Assembly: GCF_020184175.1 (NCBI RefSeq)
Contig: NC_065530.1
Location: 40,711,260-40,775,259, forward strand
DNA from: Aphis gossypii
Taxonomy: Eukaryota; Arthropoda; Insecta; Hemiptera; Aphididae
Length of the DNA: 64,000 nucleotides
Direction of reading: 5' to 3'
The position numbers and the translations under genes are program-made. Positions 57,727-64,000 of this stretch are shown one piece after another. The notes beneath the pieces are model-generated. The model was not told the DNA's origin. It saw nothing but the letters and a program-made list of their open reading frames with translations, and ran no database searches. Each line of letters begins with the position of its first letter. Positions within the stretch are counted from its first letter, which is position 1.

Positions 57727-59550
57727 TCAACCAATAGATCTGGTACTTATTGTTGCATTGGTTGTAGGTCCTTCTCGTATGGTTTTCCGCCTCAGACATA
57801 CTCGAAATGCAAATCCCACTGCCTTGCACAGTCGGTCACTCTATTTAAAATTGTTATTATTAATTTTAAAAGTCAACTTTAATAATAATTATTTATAGTT
57901 TATATAGGTAAAAAATAAAGAAAATACATACTGAAAATTCTGTAACAATAATCATGTGACACAGCCATCGATTATTGTAAGAGTCTCTGCTAGTATAAAA
58001 TAACTGGTCTGAATAGTCTGTAGCCGACGAACAAAATAATACATTTTCAATAGTTTGAGCCAGAATTAAATTCTGAAAAACAAATCTTCTCATTTAAAAT
58101 CTGAACATTAATCAGCACTGAAATGTTGAATAGATATGAAAATACTATGAATATTTAGATTTAGAGTGTGAAATAATGTTCTTATTTAAGTAAGAATTCT
58201 ATAGTAGAACACAGTTCACATAATAAACACTAATGTCTAATGTTATATTCTTTTATTCACTATTTTGGTAAAACTTATTATTCACTATTTATTTATTACT
58301 TAAATGTATTCCTTGGCAATAACTGATAAGTAATAAAGTTATAACAAGGGTTGTAGATACGCTTAACTTAGTCAAGCAGATAGTTCAACAAAAATAAATT
58401 CTAAGCCACCAAAAAAGTTAGTATTAGTTTATTAGTTATTGATATATTTTAACATTATTAATTGAATGTGTCCTGATTTCTGACTGACTGATAAATATAA
58501 ATGTTAGTAAAATTTAAATAATAGGTATTACTATCTATTCCATTATTTTAATTATAGAAAATAGTTCTTTTTCAACAAACACATTGAAATATAAGTTGTA
58601 TAACAATAATCAGTGAGGTACAAGTGTACAACACTTGTTAATTTTTAACTTCAAAATCTTACATTATTTTATAAAGAAAACTCTATATGCACTATCCATA
58701 CGGACCGCGAGCGTACGTTTTTAACCGATACACACTATGCTAATACGTATAGAATTGAGTGGTAAGAGGTCGGAAAACACTCAAAACGTGGTGAAAAGTG
58801 GAAAAATATCGGGCAAACTACTACCGTTTTATAATATAAAAGGAGATAGTTTATTGGTAAATTAGCACAAAAGTTAATGTTTATAGTAACAGAACAAAAA
58901 TATTTAAAACATTGATACGGAGTATGTTTGTGCACAATAATTATGTAAAATATTTAAGTGCAATCTATACTTTAAAAAAATCAAACCTCCACTAAAATTT
59001 CACTAAATCTTCACCTATTCTTATAATTTATTAATAGTTCATCTGCTAAGTTTATATGCATAGTATTATTTCTATTATGGGTTTTTTTGTTTTTATATAG
59101 ATATAATTAAAATCCTAAAATTAAAAATTATTACAGAAGTAGGTATATTACCTTTGACGTTTTGTCAACAATTCTTAATTCATATCCTGTGATCCATAAA
59201 ATAGCAGGACTTTGGTGACAAATTCCAGTTTTGTATTCTTGATACAGTTTAGCAATTGATTCACAACATACTTTTGAATTTGTAGGTTCTGATACTTCAA
59301 CGTATCCCAAATACTAAAAAATTAACAGGTAAACCATGTGTTACCTTAATTTTTTTCATATTTTCATAATCTTAAACCTAATGAATACATAACTTTATCT
59401 TATTATTAGTAGTTATTTAATAAAGTGATTATTACTTACTTTAATATTAAAAGAACAATTTCCATCCAGTATATCAATTTCGTCTTGGGGCCATCGACTA
59501 ATTTTATTATTTACGACATGCGCACGATTTCTTATACTATAATTTGTCAT
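57727..59550 (-). CDS. Short Numb-type PTB-domain protein, 4 exons
   Basis: Minus-strand exons 59440–59550, 59152–59313, 57932–58072 and 57727–57840, all GT–AG and all in phase 0, giving 175 residues. The sequence follows the Numb PTB domain in order: RWPQDEIDILDGNCSFNIKY, LGYVEVSEP, ILWITGYELRIVDK, NLILAQTIENVLFC, FYTSRDSYNNRWLCHMIIV and SDRLCKAVGFAFRVCLRRK. Numb binds NPxY-type and related peptides in endocytic adaptors and Notch regulation. Numb itself is several hundred residues long, with EH- and AP2-binding motifs after the PTB domain; here the protein stops 20 residues after the domain. The stop overlaps an AATAAA signal (57722–57728), consistent with a genuine short 3' end. It could be a divergent PTB-only paralogue; a 3' truncated pseudogene is the alternative, though no disabling change is seen. 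Confidence 0.8.
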
Positions 59551-60400
59551 TTTGCAGTTTGCACGATATACTGTAGACTACACTCTACAACAGGTCGGTA
59601 GTGAGTGACAGCTATATAAATGAACAATACTGCAATTAAATTAAAAATATGATTAATTTCAACACTCCATTAAAGGTCTATTATGATTGGACACATGGGA
59701 CGTTTAGGACGTAGGTAAAATTAGTTTACAATTTTTTGAAAATATAAAAAAACACATCAAAATACCTTCTTGGTTTAAACAACTTCAGGTAGGCCCATAG
59801 ACAATTTAGTATTTACTATGGTAGGCCTAATGCGTATCGTATGTACAGACGTATGACGTTGATTGGAAATCCCAGTAATTCGTGTAATTATAATATTGAA
59901 TTCAATACATTATTGAAAACCTCTTAACCACAATATTATTATATAGCTTTGATGCGTGGCTAAAATGACTTTAGTGAATGTAGCATAGGTCGGACCCGAG
60001 AGTTGTATTCACGAGTTTATAAATTTTATTTCGACTTTTTAGAAACCGTACCTATCTAAGGTTATTTATAAGTATTTAAGTAGGTAATATATAATTTTCG
60101 AAATGTCATTTCGCGGGCCCACTGGACATCACACGAGATATACCGATTATTATAGTGGCTAGAGTAAATTATAGTGGTCCTACTCAATAGTCAATATAAT
60201 ATTATGATTAAATAATCCTAAATTCATATCATAGTAATTATATTTTTAAATGTGAATATCACTAATATCACTCGTATACGCGTACGCATGGCCAGATGTA
60301 TATTTTGACGCTAGAGCAATATTTTACAGTTACAAGAGTTTTACAAATTATAAATTGTTTTATTTACTTTTCTAAGAATTTATGTCTTGGTCGATTTCAG
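59551..60400. other. Upstream region of the PTB gene
   Basis: Presumably contains the 5' UTR and promoter of the minus-strand PTB gene (59551–59650 is slightly GC-richer). No other feature is identifiable apart from short GC-richer words such as CGTATACGCGTACGCATGG near 60274. Confidence 0.35.
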
Positions 60401-60463
60401 ACTTCGGGCAGGTTTACAGGCATCCGGGTACTGTGAAGTGGCGTCGTCCACTCGAGGGCACTG
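60401..60463 (+). other. Possible 63-bp internal exon
   Basis: GC-rich stretch in AT-rich DNA, preceded by TCGATTTCAG and followed by GTGAGA, good acceptor and donor forms. It is 21 codons long with phase 1 at both ends, open as DFGQVYRHPGTVKWRRPLEG when the first base is G. I do not recognise the peptide and see no partner exons, so the call rests on splice signals and composition. Confidence 0.3.
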
Positions 60464-60654
60464 GTGAGATAAAATAAAGTAGGTAACTACACTTTAAACG
60501 ACTACATATTATGATAAAATTTGGATAGCGATTTAGCGGTACAAGTCATCGATTAATGAACAAATTTTGGAAATACGGCTAATCCGTCTGGCGGAACAGC
60601 GCAGTGGACATTGAGTATTGACAGATATCGTGAAAAAATCGAAGATCAGTTTTA

Positions 60655-60965
60655 AATTTCGAAGAGAAATCACTCGTAACCGGTTTTCTCCTACTCGAGT
60701 AATACATTAATGGATGTACTACAACCGTAATATAGTTCAAGTGAAGGCGGCGTAGCTCAGTAGTCTTAAGTGTGATTTTGACTTGAGTCTTGTTCAATAT
60801 TGTACAATTTTCTTAAAGAAAATAATATATGTTTTATGTTTGTTTATCCTTACGTATTTAGTAATTAAACGTAAACTGAATTTGTAGCGACTTGAACGAT
60901 ATATCCTTGTGTACAGAAAACGATTTTGAGCGGAGACGGTCTCTCGGTTTTCTTAGTGATATATA
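60655..60965. repeat. Dispersed repeat related to the element in the dynein introns
   Basis: Contains TAATGGATGTACTAC and CAGAAAACGATTTTGAGCGG, similar to words in the same order in the repeat at about 3140–3220. A TAGCTCAGTAGT word near 60753 resembles a polymerase III A box, hinting at a tRNA-derived SINE, but no matching B box was found at the right distance. It ends in a (TA)n run at 60959–60974. Confidence 0.4.
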
Positions 60966-60974
60966 TATATATAT

Positions 60975-63900
60975 TTTTTTTGGATAATTTAGTGTTTAAT
61001 TATTATAATTGTATATAATTTAATAACATCTTTCTGTACATACCGTAAAACAGCGAAAATAAATTCATAGTACAAACATAAAACACAGAACACCTAAATA
61101 GATATTATCTTAAAATCTCAGACTATACTTACCGCATTGTATATAATAAAATTGTACGTAGTTAAAAATTCCTGAGAAAAACGTTTTTAAATTTTAATAA
61201 AATAATAAATTAACATCATAATTTATCGTTTTAATAAATATACCTAGCGCTACTAGAAAGTTACAGAAATGCAATAAATCTAGTCGATGCTCAAATTCTA
61301 TGAACAAACTATATCTAATCCATAGATCAATTCTGCTAGTATTAAAAATGAATAAAAAACAGAAATTGGTAGACTAGTGAATGAAATAAGAATATTTTAA
61401 ATCAACACAAACATTCACGTTAACTTATATGAATAAATAAATAAAGACAACACGTACAATTCACACATTCATTATGACGTACTATTTTGCTAACAATCTA
61501 GATGAGAAGAAGTAATTTTATACTTTTTTATAGTATTTAAGTAAGAACTTTCTATGGTCGATCAATGATCATTATATAGGTTAGACGGATGTAATGGATG
61601 TTGTAATTGGTAAAATGATATGTTAAACCATGACCCACAGTTATTACTTAATACTAATTATTATGCATTACATTTACATACATTATTGAGAAATCATGAT
61701 CCATGGTACTAATAATAATTAATAAATAATATAATGTATAAGGCCCAAAACTAAATTATTGGTGATAGATAATAATTAAATACCTTTCATACGCTTGATA
61801 TAAAAACAATTAATATTTTTTATATTTATATATAATTCATACGACAACAATAATTAAGTACAGAGGTTCTTAGGCATCTAAAAATATTGTCTAAGTTTTC
61901 TAATAATATGTTTATACTACACAAAATATAAACAAAAAGATAAGGGTTTTACAAACATATTTCAATTTGTTTTAACTTTTAAGTACAAAATAAAGTATTG
62001 AGTAAATTAATTCTAATTTGGTCATAATGAAGCCATTAGCATATTATTCAGTATCCTACAACGATTTACTAATTTAAAGTGGTCGGGTAATATAATTTGT
62101 ATTAATCCAAATACTTATAACTAGTAAATCTATATAGGGCACCTTGTATACGTATAACATGATATATTATGTATACATAATAATAAAATAATAACATAAT
62201 ATTGTTATAATTTTTAGAGGCTACTAAAATCACAATAGTTGTATAAAATAGTTATTTTTTATCCGTACGTTTTACATATTTATTATTAATCGTTTTTATA
62301 AAATTTTGGTTGAAAAACGAGAATTATTTTTAATTGCACTTAAGCCATTTAAAAACAATACTGTAATTTCAATATTTAATATATGTCTAAGCTCTTTCGT
62401 ACATATTACTATTCTCTAGCAAAAACATAAACAACATATTACATCTATATACAATTGTGTAAGTATGTATAACATAATAATGTTCACTGATATATATTTA
62501 TATAATTAATGATATACACATGTCCCATAATACAAACACCAATCCTTCCCAATTGGATATTCTAAATAATAACAACAATAAAAAATTAATCGTATACCAA
62601 TAACATATTAAAAGTGGTGCATGATAATTGATTATAGTATGTACTAATTAATAGTTAATAGGTATGACATTTTTTTTTTTTTAATTCAGTTTTAACTATG
62701 TGTTAGCTATTTTATCATTTTTACAGGTATAGTTGCACTCAGGCATAACGAATAATTAGTTAGATCAATATTATGATGTCTAACTCATATACGATTAATA
62801 CTATGCGTTATAATATTTGTTTATAATAATAATCTATACATAATAATAATTGTTTTTAAAAATAATTTTTAATCTTAAGAAAATATAATACAAACTAAAA
62901 TACTAACAAGTAATACATATAAATATATATCAATAATGAAAAGTATAATTATATAAATCAATATTGATACTACTGTTATTATGATATTTTTAAAATTATA
63001 ATACATAAGTTAGTATTTAATTCTCGTATTTTCTATGAGAGCAATACAGTTAATATTATAATATTATGTTAACACAGATACTTGCGTATAGTACATACAA
63101 TAATAATAATAATAATAATAATAGTAATAATAATGATAATAATAGTAATAATAAACATTGTTGTGTATCAATAGAAAAAAAAAATGCAGTCTATTGAATA
63201 CACGAATATCACAGAACACGCAATCCCTATTCAGTACGCGGCTATAAGCGTTTTTTTTTTTTTTTAATCATAATATAGTTTTAAGTTGTCTTATAACTGT
63301 GAAAGTGTTTGACTTGTTAAACCGAAAGCGAAAGTAAAGAAGTAACATATATACATAATATGTAAAAATGAGGAAGGTAAATTACTTAATCATTATTGCT
63401 AGATAACTGTAAGGACAACAGAAATGCAGTCTTGTGCCGATAAAGAGATAAAATGAATGCAAGGTGTATAATTTTCAATCTAACAGGTATATAGAAGAAT
63501 ACATATATCAACATTTTGATCTTAGAAAAATACACATTATGTACATTTAAGCTTATGGTTAAAGATAATCATTAAATAATACTTGGGTTAAAAAATATTG
63601 GCAAATACTTAGGACTCGTTTTAGAATCTATACTGTTTGTTTACTAATTAAGAATTGGTTTGTACATTATTAGAAGTTCATCCAATAAAATTTTATAATA
63701 TTAATACCTATTAAATTTTATGTTGTGAAAATAAATTTAATTTATTATTATAGTTTTAGAAAATTGAAATATGTATAACTTTTTTTTAACTAAAAGTAAG
63801 TATAAGTCATATTTTTAGTTTTTATTATTTAATATAACTATTTGATTCATTTAGTTATTAATAAATAATAACCTTTTACAGTAATGAATTGTTCTCCATT

Positions 63901-64000
63901 AGCTACATGTGTGCGATAAGTTCAAATTCGTTAGTAGGTACCCTTAGCTGTCAATATTCATATCAACATAAAATTTAACATAAAATATAATATACTAAGT
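60975..64000. other. AT-rich terminal region, no supported gene
   Basis: No coding exon or element ends were recognised. A (AAT)n microsatellite with AGT/ATG interruptions lies at about 63099–63154. The many AATAAA-like words on both strands are expected at this base composition. A long 3' UTR or intron of a gene beyond the window cannot be excluded. Confidence 0.45.

Noticed and set aside
60747..60800. tRNA-like A box (TAGCTCAGTAGT)
   Set aside because: No cloverleaf and no B box at the proper distance; at most a decayed SINE.

Overview
The window looks like a stretch of an insect nuclear genome, most probably an aphid. This is inferred from the strong AT bias, spliced genes with short GT–AG introns, insect-type transposons, and the many small repeats of the TAGGTACCTA / CTACCTAT type that are common in aphid DNA. 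There is no bacterial gene organisation, CRISPR array or operon. One assembly gap of exactly 100 N lies at 29938–30037.

Region 1 (1 to about 40200) is a rearranged, transposon-rich block built around pieces of one axonemal dynein heavy-chain gene, covering the tail and linker part upstream of the motor. Pieces occur as: copy A (+, 1–4094); an inverted piece L (−, 4136–5820, with an upstream exon at 11295–11454); copy R (+, 18715–24571); a five-unit tandem array T of about 865 bp per unit (−, 30038–34504); copy C (+, 34654–37798); and a vestige V (37952–40195). L and R are arms of a large inverted repeat with a loop at about 12919–17243. Insertions that differ between the copies include a 5'-truncated Ty3/gypsy element (5821–11045), a TA-flanked 1.0-kb DNA transposon (20539–21559), a BEL/Pao element running into the gap (25439–29937) and a gutted Helitron (about 38250–39392). 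A small P-element-like transposon carrying a THAP exon sits in the loop (13037–13584). R and C share nonsense mutations that A lacks. A and C both stop at the same codon just before the motor would begin.

Region 2 (41998–46930) is an ordinary conserved gene: a 15-exon orthologue of PAXBP1/GCFC1. All exon phases agree and give an 815-residue protein.

Region 3 (49669–56542) is a Tigger/pogo transposase-derived gene spread over three coding positions. It has CENP-B-type DNA-binding domains and a DDE domain in which two of the three catalytic acidic residues are replaced. Its middle exon is duplicated in matching phase. This is the best candidate in the window for a domesticated transposase. Two short hAT-like MITEs lie in its introns.

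Region 4 (57288–59550, minus strand) holds a short LINE 3' fragment and a compact four-exon gene for a 175-residue protein that is almost entirely a Numb-type PTB domain. From about 59600 to the end the DNA is AT-rich, with only a possible 63-bp exon, a dispersed repeat copy and simple repeats.
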